64,000 bases of DNA from Symbiodinium natans (Eukaryota; Sar; Dinophyceae; Suessiales; Symbiodiniaceae), in contig CAJNDS010001502.1 of NCBI GenBank assembly GCA_905221605.1, positions 141,001 to 205,000 of the forward strand. The letters run 5' to 3'. How positions within the stretch are numbered: position 1 is the first letter of the stretch; the number at the start of each line of letters is the position of its first letter. The translations under genes and the position numbers were made by a program. The notes beneath the pieces are model-generated. The model saw nothing but the letters and a program-made list of their open reading frames with translations, was not told where the DNA came from and ran no database searches. Positions 10,651 to 21,749 of the stretch are shown here, in pieces.

Positions 10651-10888
10651 ACATACGGAGTCAGAAGCACTGCAGAGTCTACATGTGCGAAACGCTTCCA
10701 AATTTCACGCAAGTAGTGAAGGTCAGCTAGCGGTTGGCTTGGCATGACAAATCTTTCTTTTTAATGGTCGTATGGGTTTCTTGCACGCGAGGGCCCATGT
10801 ATCTCAGATGAGCGTCGCATGTGGGGGTCGGCACTCTTATGTCTGCACAGTGTCGAAGACCTCCACATGCCTAGATATGGGTATGGAA

Positions 10889-10916
10889 GACCCTAAACCC
10901 TAAACCCTAAACCCTA
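10889..10916 (-). repeat. ITS, about four units
   Basis: Perfect CCCTAAA units. A TTTAGGG tract lies 130 bp further right in the opposite orientation. Confidence 0.9.
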
Positions 10917-11043
10917 GTTTTACTTTAAGTGGTTACAAAAAGCTGGCGTTGTCAGCTTGATTTCCACACGTGTTCGGTTTCAGCATTTTTGGGGGCAGTG
11001 AAGGGTTGCAGTCAAAAGGTAGGCGAGGGACTCCAGGTGGCCA

Positions 11044-11092
11044 CGGGTTTAGGGTTTAGGGTTTAGGGGTTAGGGTTTAGGGTTTAGGGTTT
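11044..11092 (+). repeat. ITS, about six units
   Basis: One TTAGGGG-type slip occurs mid-tract. The tract ends in TTTT followed by unique sequence, resembling the telomere-oligo(T) junction seen at 33640. Confidence 0.9.
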
Positions 11093-11587
11093 TGAAGTAA
11101 AACTCTGCCCTTCTTAAGTAGCCCAGATGAGCCATGTGCCCCAAAGAAGCACGACAAACTCATGAACCATGAAGAATCACACAGGCTCATATTAATGTAG
11201 TTCTTGTGTGCGGGGCGCTCAAAATTAGAGAAACAGATGGGACCTGCAATAAACTATAAACTCGCTAAGACCTACCCTGGCTGGTAGAATGACTCAGAAA
11301 ACTAGCACTCGCGCGCTCCCTTAACAAGAAGGTGAATGAGAAAGAAGCGAGCGGCCAACCCTAAACAAGATGAACGCAGTAAATTCAAGGGTTCTCATGG
11401 ACAGATTTAGTCATCAAACTCCGAGGAGCGAAGTGAACACCAAACATCTTATCTTGGAAAACGCCTGCGAACATTATGCTACGGAACAGGTGCAACTTCA
11501 TTTTTCAGCTCTTGGACCCAAAAAACAAAACCACATCGAGCAACATGCTATGCCTGGCTTCCCCCCGAAATCCCAAAACCATGTAGT

Positions 11588-11692
11588 TTGGGATGTTCCC
11601 TCTTATACTAGCAGTCCTTAACAGGGATTCTAGTATCCACTACGGAAAACATCCCTATAAAGGACTGTTAGTTATCAGGGGGAACATCCCAA
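11588..11692. mobile_element. MITE family B with intact 8-bp target-site duplication
   Basis: A 105-bp element with terminal inverted repeats TTGGGATGTTCCC and GGGGAACATCCCAA and inner arms AGTCCTTAACAGGGA / AGGACTGTTAG. It is flanked by direct repeats CATGTAGT at 11580-11587 and 11693-11700. It is a non-autonomous DNA transposon. An 8-bp duplication is usual for hAT-type and some other superfamilies. Confidence 0.88.
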
Positions 11693-12107
11693 CATGTAGT
11701 GGTCATGACGGTTCTGAGCTAAACCAGTATCTCTCCAGCGCACGTTTACATAATATTTCTGCGCCCTTACGGACCAACAGAGCTACTGAAAAAGAAGCGT
11801 GCCCGGGTCAATGCGTCTCAGCACACTTTCACACTTTGCCATGCCGGCATGCCCTCGACAGCACAAACAAACAAGAACCATAAGCTCAGGTCCGCACCCT
11901 GCACTTTGCCTCAGGCAAGAGCTTGAGCTGACTCCAGCTCCTTCTACTCGATTCTAAGGTGGGCATTTCATGTCACCCTCTCCTGTACGGCACGGATTGC
12001 TTTTCAGCCTTGTCTCTTCTGCTCCAGCCTACTGTAGAAAATGGATTTTGCCCCTGCTCAGGAAGAAGGCTGCCGAAGGAGCCAACAAGCTCAACAGCAG
12101 TTGTGAT

Positions 12108-12225
12108 GTTAGAAATATTATCAACATTATTATAAACAATATTATGAATATTATTAATATGATCATTAATAACAATACTATTAATAATACTAAGAAGATA
12201 AATAATATGAATACTATTAATGACA
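12108..12225. repeat. AT-rich (ATT/AAT) stretch
   Basis: Degenerate ATT-type trinucleotide repetition with many ATTAAT palindromes. Open frames through it encode only Asn/Ile or Leu/Ile runs. Confidence 0.85.
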
Positions 12226-14368
12226 AGCTGCGTGGTGATTCCCGGAGCTTCTTCTCGCGGATCACAGCGCCGGTGTCGGGGCTGAAAGTCCTCTGCGTGC
12301 TCATGGCCCAGAGAGCTCTAATACCACTTAATTAAGGGTTTAGGGGTTTAGGGTATCAAGGCATAGACCTTAAGTCATAGTAAGGACCCCTCTATAATCT
12401 TCCATGTTTCAGGGGTATCCTAAGGGGTATCCTGATACCCCTTCATTTTGGAATAGGCCTTAAATCATGCGAAGGATCCCTTTATTTACAATTTAAGAGG
12501 GAGGGGGTTGGCTGGTATAAGCCGGCCCCTAATCCTTAGGGTGCCAAAAATGGACCACAATTTTAGAGAACGCACCACATCTGAAGAAGGCATCTTAGAC
12601 GGGAGACTGAAGCCTCTGATTGCGCTGATTTTCTGGAGAACAGCCCTGTGATGTGAACAAGCTTGAGCATTAACCTAGTTGTCCAGTAACCTGGGGGAAC
12701 TAAAGGTTAACCTTTGGGATGATAAGGGGATTATACTACCCCAAAAAGGTTGAAGGTTACCTACTCTACTACTAGGATTAAACCTGTTTCCCTGGCCGAA
12801 GCACACGCTGCTTCGCCCCCCGGATTCGAAGTCCACAACTGCCAGGCTCAGGTTGTCCTCGGCTGGACGGGAATGAGGGTGTTAGGGGAATTCAAGTGTC
12901 TTGACAACAAGTGCACCGGTTCGGAAAAAAACCACTCATCAGTCTGGCGGGATGTTGCGGGTACTTGCAAAGCAAGGTTCCGGATTGCACAGCACCTCCA
13001 CCTCCAAGTAGACCTCATGAAAGCAGGGTTTAGGGTTTAGGGTTAGCCCCCTTCTGGCTTTCACTTCGGATTCGAGAACTTCCACATGATTCACAGCGCG
13101 AGGCTGAGGCCCCAGCCCCCTTCTGGCTGTTCGTCAGCAGGTCAGAACGAATGCGGCACTTACCTCGAGAATTCGTGCAAGGGCAAGAACATTGTGCTGA
13201 TGTCGAGCCAGAAGCCAGGGCACAGTAGGCCACATCGTCTGGGTTTCGTATGGACTTGATCCTCGGGAAGCAGCCAACATTGCTGGAAGCCATCGCCATG
13301 ATGTTATGTCAGGTTCCCCTTTGAAGCGAGCCCTGAGTTTGAGTCTTGGGGGATGGGCCGTTCAGAGCCGGAAGTGCACTAACACAAGCTCTGGCTGCCG
13401 CCGCAGTGGCTGGCTGCCGCGGAAGGGCTCACGAAAGGTGGGCACCTTGCCAATGCTTGGAATAGCAGCCGGCTGGCCATTCCGTGTATGTGTGGCTTGG
13501 TGACTGCCATAAGAACGGGGGTCTTGGCGACCGTGGACGGCATGAACTAGACACATCAGGCATGCCTCGTGCTTGAAGTGCAAGAACCGACCTTTCCAAT
13601 CCACACGCGCCTGGGTCGGAAGAGTGGGAAGTTCACTCTAGGACAGAACATTAGCATACAGTCGCCAGCGTGGCAGAATATTAGCATACTGTCGCCAGCA
13701 AAGCTAAACACATTATATACTGGCAGTAGCTGTACTACTATCATTGGCGGTAGTTTTTGCTTCTTGACAAGTTGACAAGCGTGCTCACCCTGTTTGGTCA
13801 CGAGGAGATGCAACCATTCCGCAAGGACAGCAACACCTGTCTGTCGACAAGCGGCGTGCTTGCGACCGCTTTCAGCAGGTGCCACTGCCATCTGGCAAGA
13901 CATCGAAACTAAGCCCTTAAACCCTAAACCCCAAGCCACCGAGGTTTGACTCCAAGCAGTGGATTCAAAAATATGAGGTGCGTTACCAGGTGCACTGACA
14001 GGCAACATCAGTCTCAAACTCAGTCATGCATCTCCGAGAGGACAACCCTAGCAAGATCCATCATGTATCAAATCCAAAGGTCAGATCGTCAAACAAGCGC
14101 CTGATGCAAAGCCCTTGCTTTGTGGCATCAGAAGAAGAGGAAATTTCCCTGTCATGACTCATGACTCGACCTCCTCAGCAGACTCATAGATGCCCTCGCG
14201 CTCTAACTCCATGCCGTAGAAAGTTCCTTAGGTATCTTTGAAACAGCACATGGTTGTGCGCGAAGCGGCTGCAGCGGGGCCGTCTGGCGCAGATTGTCTC
14301 TAACAAAACCTGTGTCCGAGAGGCGGCTGCCCAGGGCTCTCCAAGGCCCAGCATCCTGGCCATCACAT

Positions 14369-14489
14369 ACGGGGGTTTCCGAAATTAGGGGTACCTTTGT
14401 TGAATCCTTATTCAGGTCCTTGTTGTAAGGGAATCCTACTATGTGGGGAGGGGTCTATTTTAGGGGTCCCCTTTTTTCGTACACCCCCA
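14369..14489. mobile_element. MITE family A, well preserved
   Basis: The left end GGGGGTTTCCGAAATTAGGG mirrors the right end CCCTTTTTTCGTACACCCCC. About 120 bp, non-coding, with an internal GGGAATCCTACTATGTGGGG that recurs in other copies. Confidence 0.75.
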
Positions 14490-15556
14490 TATCATCGACC
14501 CCACCAAGCTCCCACTGTCCATGGGTTCTACAGCCACCAAAAAGCAGCAAACTCGTGGCGAAATTATGTAAATGCCGAGATTACGCGCCCTAGCCTTAGT
14601 AGGCAAACAATCATCCACAGTTGTGGTTGCTGGAGGACATCCACCCCTACGAAGCATAGAACTGATACTGCATCAAGCATTGTACTCAGGGATGTTGGGC
14701 TTGGTTTTGCACCAGTTTGCAAGTAGTGGCTTGAAAAGCTCGGGAATGTGGCAGCCCACACACGTATGGAGAACATCCCATGCCGTACTCATTTTGCAGT
14801 TTCGGTTGACTTCCCAACTTTTCCCGGCAGATTAGATGGCAACACAACATGCCAATCTTCCATGCTTGCTGTGTAGGCTGTGCTGAAAAGCAGGCTAGGG
14901 ATGGCTCGATTCAGGGCTCGCAGCAGGCGGCATGTAGCGTCCAAGCTGCACCTGAGTCAAGGCAACCAGAGGTGCAGGTTTTTCTTTTTGCGTTTCTTTA
15001 TTTTGTGTTTGCCACGCTTATTTGATGCCTCCAGACGAGTAGAAGGACAGTACAAGTATTGGGCGGCCAGCCCTGATCAACATGGCCCGATTGCTGTATC
15101 ATCTGCAAACTGTACTATTGAAGCGGCATAAGAACACGAATGCTCAGGAATTGAGCATCGACAGGCTGGATGCTTCGAGACACAGTGTGCTGGCGTCGAG
15201 CATCATCCTTGGTTTCTGGCTGCCACGGGGTAACTGCTGATGTCTAACCACCACGAAGCAGTGTCGACATCCAATCTCCAAAGCCAGCCACCTTGGACCA
15301 AGGCGCGCTACCACAATGTATGGCCCCTCTGCCAGTTCCGCTAAAGAAGACCTCAGTGCAGAGGACTTTCAAGCAAATTGATACAGCCCGCACAAGGTCC
15401 CAACTTAGGGATGGAGAAGCATGTTGCCTTATGCCCTTCACAAGTATCACCAGAAGTGTAGCGCAAACAGCCCCTGCGGGCCACCCTCCCTCATCGAGCC
15501 ATCGCTCCAGATTTCATCAGGAGTTTCATGCGTGGCCTCAACATGTAAACGGAGCG

Positions 15557-15665
15557 CCCTAAACCCTAAACCCTAAACCCTAAACCCTAAACCCTAAACC
15601 CTAAACCCTAAACCCTAAACCCTAAACCCTAAACCCTAAACCCTAAACCCTAAACCCTAAACCCT
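15557..15665 (-). repeat. Long ITS, about 15 perfect units
   Basis: About 109 bp of perfect CCCTAAA with no sequence decay, so a recent insertion or expansion compared with neighbouring degenerate tracts. Confidence 0.97.
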
Positions 15666-15774
15666 GCTTTGAGCCGTGTTGCTGCGAGGTCGTCTGCGCA
15701 TTGCTGCGGCGGGCGGCTGAAATGCCTGCACGCTGGAAGCCCCAAGGTCCCCGCCGTTGCTGCCACCATCTACA

Positions 15775-15885
15775 CTTGGAGGTTCAAGGGGAATGTGTAA
15801 GTAGGGTTCTAGGTACCCTAAACGGGATGATACGTATAATTACCATACTTCTAGCCCTACTTACAACTACTCATGAACCTCCAAG
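15775..15885. mobile_element. MITE family D
   Basis: Terminal repeats CTTGGAGGTTCA and TGAACCTCCAAG lie 111 bp apart, with inner arms GTAAGTAGGGTTCTAG / CTAGCCCTACTTAC. It is non-coding, and no clear target duplication was seen. Confidence 0.75.
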
Positions 15886-15970
15886 CAGGCATCCACCGCG
15901 TGCGAAAGCAACTGCTGCCCACGACCATGGCAGACAACTCCATCTGAGCTGCCCAAGTTTCGCAGCTTCC

Positions 15971-16065
15971 CCCCCCCCCCCCCCCCAACCCTAAACCCTA
16001 ACCCCTAAACCCCAAACCCTAAACCCCCCACCCCCCCCCCCCCCCCCAAAAAAAAAAAAAACAAA
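15971..16065 (-). repeat. Poly(C), degenerate ITS, poly(C), poly(A)
   Basis: A C run, then CCCTAAA units with CCCCTAAA/CCCCAAA variants, then another long C run and an A run. The order suggests slippage-prone, repeatedly repaired DNA. Confidence 0.8.
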
Positions 16066-16152
16066 AGGCAACAAGGCAACCTGCCAGGGTCCGCCGCCCA
16101 GCAGCCAGGGGCCGTGCCTTGCGGTGTGCGGCTTGCTTAAGGCATCCATGAG

Positions 16153-16335
16153 GGGATACTTGGAGGTTCAGGGTTTAGGGTTTAAGGTTTAGGGTTTAGG
16201 GTTTAGGGTTTAGGGATACTTGGAGGTTCATGGGTTATTCTAAGTTCTAGGTAGGGTTCTAAGTGCCCCAAGTGGGGTTCTAAGTATGATTCCCATACTT
16301 CTAACCCTTCTTATAGCTACCCATGAACCTCCAAG
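16153..16335. mobile_element. MITE family D interrupted by an ITS with an 18-bp flanking duplication
   Basis: The element end GGGATACTTGGAGGTTCA occurs twice, at 16153-16170 and 16213-16230, with about six TTTAGGG units between them. The rest of the element continues to CCTCCAAG at 16335. The telomere tract is therefore an insertion flanked by a direct duplication of the target. Confidence 0.85.
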
Positions 16336-16365
16336 TACGCTCCAAAGGCATGGCTGGCTCTGTAG

Positions 16366-16418
16366 GCCCCTAAACCCTAAAACCTAAACCCTAAACCCTA
16401 TTTAAACCCTAAACCCTA
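16366..16418 (-). repeat. ITS, degenerate
   Basis: CCCTAAA units with CCCTAAAA and an inserted TATTTAAA. Confidence 0.85.
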
Positions 16419-16512
16419 CAGAAAGTCCATTTGGCGATGTCCCCTTCAGAAACACCGACAGCGAACGGAAGTCCAAAGCACAGTTGCCAGGTCTGGGCAC
16501 CAATCTCTATTT

Positions 16513-16788
16513 GGGGGTTTCCGAAATTTAGGGTTTAGGGTTTAGGTTTTAAGGTTTAGGTTTTAGGGTTTCCGAAATTTAGGGGGTACCTTATTCTGCA
16601 GCACAAGCCCAGGACACCACCACACAAAACCCCCCCAGAACCACAAAACCCGAACCACGAAGCCCCCACAACCACAACCCCAACCCCAACCCCACACACC
16701 AAACACAAAGGTGTCCTTAATATGAGGGGATCCTACTGTTTTGGTGGCTCTATTTTCGGGGGTCCCTTATTATCGTAAACCCCCATTT
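16513..16788. mobile_element. MITE family A interrupted by an ITS with a 19-bp flanking duplication
   Basis: The terminus GGGTTTCCGAAATTTAGGG occurs at 16515-16533 and again at 16566-16584 around degenerate TTTAGG(G) units. A further CA-rich stretch, starting near 16600 and ending near 16705, splits the element before its right half, which ends in TATCGTAAACCCCC. Confidence 0.75.
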
Positions 16789-16925
16789 GCCACTCAAACC
16801 ATCCCTGCAATCGTTGTCCACTGATGGCTGATGTTGCTGAGTTGTATTTGGGCCAGGTGCTTAAGACACTCCGCTGGTGATCAGGTGCGCATCTCTGAAG
16901 TAGGTGGTCAGGCAGTACAGGGGTC

Positions 16926-16985
16926 AGATATACATATATATATATATACACACATATATATACGTGTATATATATATATACACAT
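16926..16985. repeat. TA-rich microsatellite
   Basis: Alternating TATA with CACA interruptions. Confidence 0.85.
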
Positions 16986-17189
16986 CTTAATGTATGAACT
17001 TGATAACCAAGCGACGGCTGCGCGAAATGCGCCAACCAACTGGAAACTCAGGGATTTCCGGTGACCAGTATCCATCCCCTGCATCAGGGTACACAGCGAT
17101 CACAGCAGCTTGAATGCTTCGTCTTACTGCCAAGTCGTAGAGCTTACCAATAGTTCGCCAGGACTCTAACCACTTGTAAACTACATATA

Positions 17190-17294
17190 GTGGTATCCGA
17201 AATTTGGGAACCTTATTGGGGTCCTTTGCATAAGGGAATTCTGCCATGTAGGGGGGGGTCTATGTTAGGGGTCCCCTATTTTCGCAAACCCCCC
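17190..17294. mobile_element. MITE family A
   Basis: The left end GTGGTATCCGAAATTTGGGA and the right end GGTCCCCTATTTTCGCAAAC followed by CCCCC lie 105 bp apart. It shares the interior GGGAATTCTGCCATGTAGGG with the copy at 14369. Confidence 0.7.
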
Positions 17295-18228
17295 AGTATC
17301 TTCCGGGCCTCTGCAGACTTCTAGCGCACTTTGCTGCGCTTTTGAGAGCTGTAGGAAAAGGCAGCAGCAGGGCCAAGCTCAAGTGCTCCCGCAAGGCAAG
17401 ACTCACTAGAGCTATTTCACCGACTGCCGACTCAGCTCTTTAGTGGTGCTTAAGGGATGTACTGGAAAGACAGCTCTTGCAAAGAGAGCCAAAGAAACAT
17501 GCAGGCTTGGATTACCTAGACTCCAGCACGAGGTGCACAACTGACAGTTGCCGTATCTGTGCGTGCTCTGTAGTCAGGGCCAGAGTGTAATCAGAGCGGC
17601 CAGGCAAAGACAACGTAGAGGCTCCCGAACAACACCTTAGCCAGCACTTGCGACAATGGTGCTTGAAGGTCCTCACCTAGACCCGAGGCCTGGTAGCCTT
17701 TAGCCTTAGAACAGCCTTCAGCCGCAACTTCTCGAGCGCAAGACTGATATTCTAAGTCTCCGGCGAGTACCGGGAAATGCGTCAGCAGCAATGGAGGCTG
17801 GGCGATCCTTGGGTGTGTTACAGTCTTACAGGCTTTACCTGAAAGGTCAACGTCCATTGCTTTTTTGAGCTCTGGCCAAGGTGCCAGGCTTCGACGGCTG
17901 CTGACAAAACCAATCCATTGTGGAGCAACTGCCAACGCAAGATCAGGGTTTACATGATTGCGAATGCAGTGCAAGCCGTGTCCACCAGCAGGCTAGTGAA
18001 GCTCTTCTATTCAGAACTCAGAGTGCTACTGTATGTCCAGGCAGCAGCAATGGCAACGCTCATGGCGTAGTGACCACAGCAGTTGCAAAGGCAAGTATGG
18101 GGCAGTTCTGTAATCTGGCATTCGTGCCCACCAACCGACGGACCTGTGGCTTGAGGCGGAGGATGCGCCGCAGCTTGAAGTCATCACCTAGCAGGACCCA
18201 CGGACATGAACCAAAGCTCAGCAAGAGG
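17295..18228. other. Unique segment with one unassigned open frame
   Basis: Unique sequence without repeats. A minus-strand frame of 127 codons (17591-17974) ends in a hydrophobic VLFGSLYVVFAWPL and has ordinary amino-acid composition. I recognise no domain and no clear splice sites, so it may be a single exon or chance. Confidence 0.3.
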
Positions 18229-18261
18229 TAGGGTTTAGGGTTTAGGGTTTAGGGTTTAGGG
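18229..18261 (+). repeat. ITS, four to five units
   Basis: Perfect TTTAGGG units between unique sequence. Confidence 0.9.
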
Positions 18262-18408
18262 AGCAAGCCCCGAAACACCGGGACAGCTTCTCTTGCTGCC
18301 GATCGGCGCAGTTTCTTCAAGCCGGGTATCAGCACAAAGCTAACCACGATGTTCCTCGGCCATCTCAACTGAGCGTGAACGCATGTCAAGATACTATTAC
18401 ATACTGAG

Positions 18409-18530
18409 TGTATATATATATATATGAATATATAATATGAATATATAATAATAATAATAACAATAACAATAATAATAATAATATAATAATAATAAAAGAA
18501 ATATGTATATATATATATATATACATGTGT
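18409..18530. repeat. TA and AAT microsatellite
   Basis: (TA)n, then AAT/AAC triplets, then (TA)n again. It is symmetric and able to fold back. Confidence 0.9.
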
Positions 18531-18752
18531 ATATCTACGGTTTGGTGTTTTACTCGTCAGGGCGAGGGTCACGAAGAACGCCAAGGGGAACAAAAGCTCC
18601 CAGGCGAGCTGCGTTGCCTCTGGATCGCGCGGGCTGCCATGAATATTCGCATTTCTCGGGCCCTGAAGCCTCGAAGGCCAACCTACAAGCACACACAAAC
18701 TAAAACGAAAGGGACGCAACGCTGGTGTCTCTGCCGAGCCCAAAAACAACTC

Positions 18753-18820
18753 CTTAAACCCTAAACCCTTTTTGCAACGGGCTTTCTGTCACCTAAACCC
18801 TTAACCCTTAACCCTAAACC
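18753..18820 (-). repeat. Two small ITS around a CCCTTTTTGC junction
   Basis: CCCTAAACCC is followed by TTTTTGCAACGGG and about 25 bp later by a second degenerate CCCTAAA/CCCTTAA tract. The same CCCTTTTTGC junction recurs near 45510, 45668 and 51582. Confidence 0.7.
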
Positions 18821-18939
18821 GCACACACTCATGTTCTCAAAGATCCGAGCCCCGGGCCATGCACAGCGATGGAGATGGGCTCCTTTACAAGTAGGGCTGA
18901 GCCTTGAAACTTAAATGGCAGATATGGTCAAGCGCTACG

Positions 18940-19350
18940 CGCCCCCCTTTCCCCCCCTTGTGGTGTGGTTGCGGGTCGGTTTTGGAGGGTTTGTGGGTTT
19001 TGGGGCATAGGGTTTGCCCCCCCGCCCCTCTCAGTGGTGCGGTTGTGGGTTGGCTTTCTGGTTTGGGGCTTAGGGTTCTAGGAACTTAGGGTTTTAGGGG
19101 GGTCCACGTTTTAGCGTGTTAAGTTTATGCTTTTAGGGTTTTAGGGTCATGGTCTAGGTGCTTTTTTCGCAGGGGGCCGGGAGGGGGGGGGGGCTGTTTA
19201 GGGGCTAGGGTTCTGGGTGCAGGGTTTTAAGGCTTATGCTTTCAGCGCTTATAGGGCTTTAGAGGCTTTAGAGCATATAGGGCTTGAGGGTTTAGGGTTT
19301 TATGGCTTGAGCATGAGGGCTTGAGGGGTCCCCTCAACCCTAAACTCTAC
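18940..19350 (+). other. G/T-rich strand-asymmetric segment
   Basis: The + strand is dominated by GGGTTT, GGGTTTTAGGG and GGGGCTTAGGG words with little A or C. It looks like a heavily decayed telomere array. No gene. Confidence 0.5.
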
Positions 19351-19509
19351 CAACGGCGGACACGCCAGATGACCAACATGGCATCAACCCTGTGTTGCAG
19401 GCTTTGAAGTCAAAAGAACAAGCGCGCTACAGTCCAAGACCCTGTGCAGACCTCGACCAGCCCTGCAACGCGGCCAACACGAAGAATGCACCACTCACCT
19501 TGCAGTAGG

Positions 19510-19545
19510 GGTTTAGGGTTTAGGGTTTAAGGTTTAGGTTTTTGG
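19510..19545 (+). repeat. ITS, degenerate
   Basis: TTTAGGG units passing into TTTAAGG and TTTAGG. Confidence 0.8.
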
Positions 19546-19713
19546 ATGTTTTGGGTTTTGTGGAGTTGTGCTTCTCTTCAATCTGCAAGCAGAGATGCTG
19601 TGCCTGCCGTTGCCAAGTACATTGACATCAGCGCGCGCGTAAGACAAGTAGGTAGGCGCTCGGACGCGAATTACGGCAAGTAAAGAGAGCAGCTTCGAAG
19701 TCAAGATCCAATA

Positions 19714-19830
19714 GCAATAATAATAATAATAATAAGAATAATAGTAATAATAGTAATAATAGTAATAATAGTAATAATAGTAATAATAGTAATAATAGTA
19801 ATAATAGTAATATTAATAATAAAACTAGTA
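19714..19830. repeat. AAT/AGT triplet microsatellite
   Basis: Regular six-base periodicity (TAATAG)n flanked by (AAT)n. The open frames through it are poly-Leu or poly-Ile/Thr and not genes. Confidence 0.95.
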
Positions 19831-20059
19831 TTAATACTAATTTCGCCAGCGTTGGAGCTCCAAGTCGTCCCATTGCCAAGTGGCGGTGTTGCTCCAAATC
19901 GTGAAGGTGCTCCAACGCCTCTGTTGAGATTCGCGGTCGGGGATGTGGGTTTCACAGTGCTTTCTATTTCCTGGTCTCAGCTGCCATCTTCCTCCTTTTC
20001 TTTTCTTGCGCGCGCTAGCCGACTACTGCAGCACCAGGATCCTGAAGCCTGAACCGCGT

Positions 20060-20097
20060 TCAGGGTTGAGGGTTTCGGGTTTCGACTCTCACACTCA
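20060..20097 (+). repeat. Degenerate ITS with CGACTCTCACACT junction motif
   Basis: TTCAGGG-TTGAGGG-TTTCGGG leads into TTTCGACTCTCACACT. The motif also follows TTTAGGG-type units at 35926 and 39600 and a decayed unit at 50246. It lies downstream of the transporter gene in gene orientation. Confidence 0.65.
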
Positions 20098-20342
20098 GTG
20101 GTATGTGCAGGCGAGGCAACGAGTAGCAGGTCGAGGGTTCTTTTTCCATGTCGTGCTGTCAAGACACAGGAATGTCGATGCCCTCTACTTAAAGAGTAGC
20201 CGTCATACATTTGGAGTCGCAGAGCACGAAATCACGTGGACCCGGCCCTTAGGGCGGGAACTTTCACGTGCACTAACCAAGCTGCGGGAATCTCTTTAAC
20301 ACCCATAAGCTGGAACAAAAAATTGGCTGTCTACGACCGCCT

Positions 20343-21308
20343 CTAAACAACCTTGACACTAGGCAGCAGCCGAACTCTCTCCTCCTCCTCCTCCTGCTCA
20401 ATCTGCTGGCGGGCTTTGCCGTAGAGGATCCCACCCAAGATGGACAAACAGGCACCCAAAATCTGGCCGTGGGTCAGCACCTTGGTGTGCATGCCGAGGG
20501 CCTCGATGGCGATGATAACGAACTTGTTTGCATTGACCATGACCAAAAAGCTCGTGGCGCTGATCAGGCTTTGGGCCCAGATTCCCGAAAAGCCGATGGA
20601 GAGGCCGATCACACAGCTGAGGCCGATGTAGACCTTGTCCAGGCTTGTGAGGTGCGCATAGGCCCCCGGGAGCTGGGACATCTCTCCCGTGAAGTAGGCG
20701 GCCAGGCCTACGGGGATTAAGCCCATCATGTTGTTGATCACCGTGATGCCAGTCTTCGAGATGTCGACTGGGTGTTGGTCCTTGGACAAGAGCAGCCTCT
20801 GCAGCAAGCGATCGCACACAGCCACCACACTGTTGAGCATGACCCAGCCGATGCCCTCCCAGTGCTCGGCATGGAGCTGAGAGACGTACATCGCTGCCCC
20901 GGCCATCATGACAAGGACGGCGCCAATCATCTGCCCGCTGATGCGAAGCGGCTCCGGGTAAAACCGCTCAATCAGCAGGGAGAAGAGTGGCGAGGCACTG
21001 CGGAGCACGATGACTAGGGACATGGGCGCTTTCTTCAGGGCCAGGATCGAGGTGAGTAGCATCCCACAGAAGGGGGGCACCACAGCGCACCAGCGAAGGA
21101 AGTCTCGCATGGAGCCAATGTGCAAGTAGGGGAAGCCGAAGATCAGCATGAAGAAGCCGGCGAAGAAGAGCTGCAGCCAGACCAAGCTACACTCCAAGGG
21201 CAGGGCCTGGATCGCCAACTTGTTGAAGAGGAGCATCCCGACGCCCGAGAAGCAGTTGCACATGCATGCCACGAGGATCTCGAACTGCTCAGTCTGCCGG
21301 GGGGCCAT
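20343..21308 (-). CDS. Drug/metabolite-superfamily transporter (nucleotide-sugar / triose-phosphate type), copy 1
   Basis: A 321-residue protein with about ten hydrophobic helices, the size of nucleotide-sugar and triose-phosphate translocators. After a short polar N-terminus come helices around residues 10-35, 40-65, 70-95 and so on. NNMMGLIPVGLAAYFTGE and the C-terminal FLVMVNANKFVIIAIE then GQILGACLSILGGILYGKAR match the conserved end of GDP-sugar/TPT-like carriers. Predicted role: Golgi/ER or plastid antiport of a sugar nucleotide or phosphate; the substrate cannot be told. There are no introns. A 5'UTR of about 67 bp precedes Met and is itself preceded by an SL relic, so the gene looks mRNA-derived. 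The C-terminus is a Glu run (QEEEEEER). Confidence 0.88.
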   Translation of the reverse strand: MAPRQTEQFEILVACMCNCFSGVGMLLFNKLAIQALPLECSLVWLQLFFAGFFMLIFGFPYLHIGSMRDFLRWCAVVPPFCGMLLTSILALKKAPMSLVIVLRSASPLFSLLIERFYPEPLRISGQMIGAVLVMMAGAAMYVSQLHAEHWEGIGWVMLNSVVAVCDRLLQRLLLSKDQHPVDISKTGITVINNMMGLIPVGLAAYFTGEMSQLPGAYAHLTSLDKVYIGLSCVIGLSIGFSGIWAQSLISATSFLVMVNANKFVIIAIEALGMHTKVLTHGQILGACLSILGGILYGKARQQIEQEEEEERVRLLPSVKVV

Positions 21309-21375
21309 GGCTCCAAGGTCTTCGGTAGCGGATAGTCGTTACGAAGGCAGCGTGCTAAGACTTGGGCCAATCAGG

Positions 21376-21387
21376 CTTAGAGCCAAA
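21376..21387 (-). other. Truncated spliced-leader relic, copy 1 (one-base insertion)
   Basis: The + strand reads CTTAGAGCCAAA, one inserted A away from the complement of the SL 3' end found in copy 2. It lies about 67 bp upstream of the copy 1 Met and is followed by GGGTTTCGGGTTTAGGG. Confidence 0.6.
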
Positions 21388-21749
21388 GGGTTTCGGGTTT
21401 AGGGTGTAAGGTGGTCCACACACTGAACATTCAACGTGGCCTTTGCTTCTTTGGATACAAATAAGCAAGCTCCGGTTGTACTTCACAAGAAATGAGGGAA
21501 TTGTTTTGAGCGTAACGTCGCCAACGAGTAGCAGGTCGAGGGTTCTTTTTCCATGTCGCGCTGTCAAGACACAGGAAAGTCGATGCCCTCTACTTAAAGA
21601 GTAGCCGTCATACATTTGGAGTCGCAGAGCACGAAATCACGTGGACCCGGCCCTTAGGGCGGGAACTTTCACGTGCACTATACCCAAGCTGCGGGAATCT
21701 CTTTAACACCCATAAGCTGGAACAAAAAATTGGCTGTCTACGACCGCCT

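Larger units (their letters stand above)
10081..15556. other. Gene-poor mosaic
   Basis: No gene recognised. It contains ITS tracts, MITEs of families A and B, an AT-rich triplet stretch, and a diverged direct repeat pair within 12360-12545 (TAGACCTTAAGTCATAG and TAGGCCTTAAATCATG). Confidence 0.5.

Noticed and set aside
15557-15665. Long CCCTAAA tract as a true chromosome end
   Set aside because: Unique sequence continues on both sides and similar tracts occur throughout in both orientations.
19628-19955. Poly-Leu and poly-Ile/Thr frames
   Set aside because: Translation of the AAT/AGT triplet repeat.
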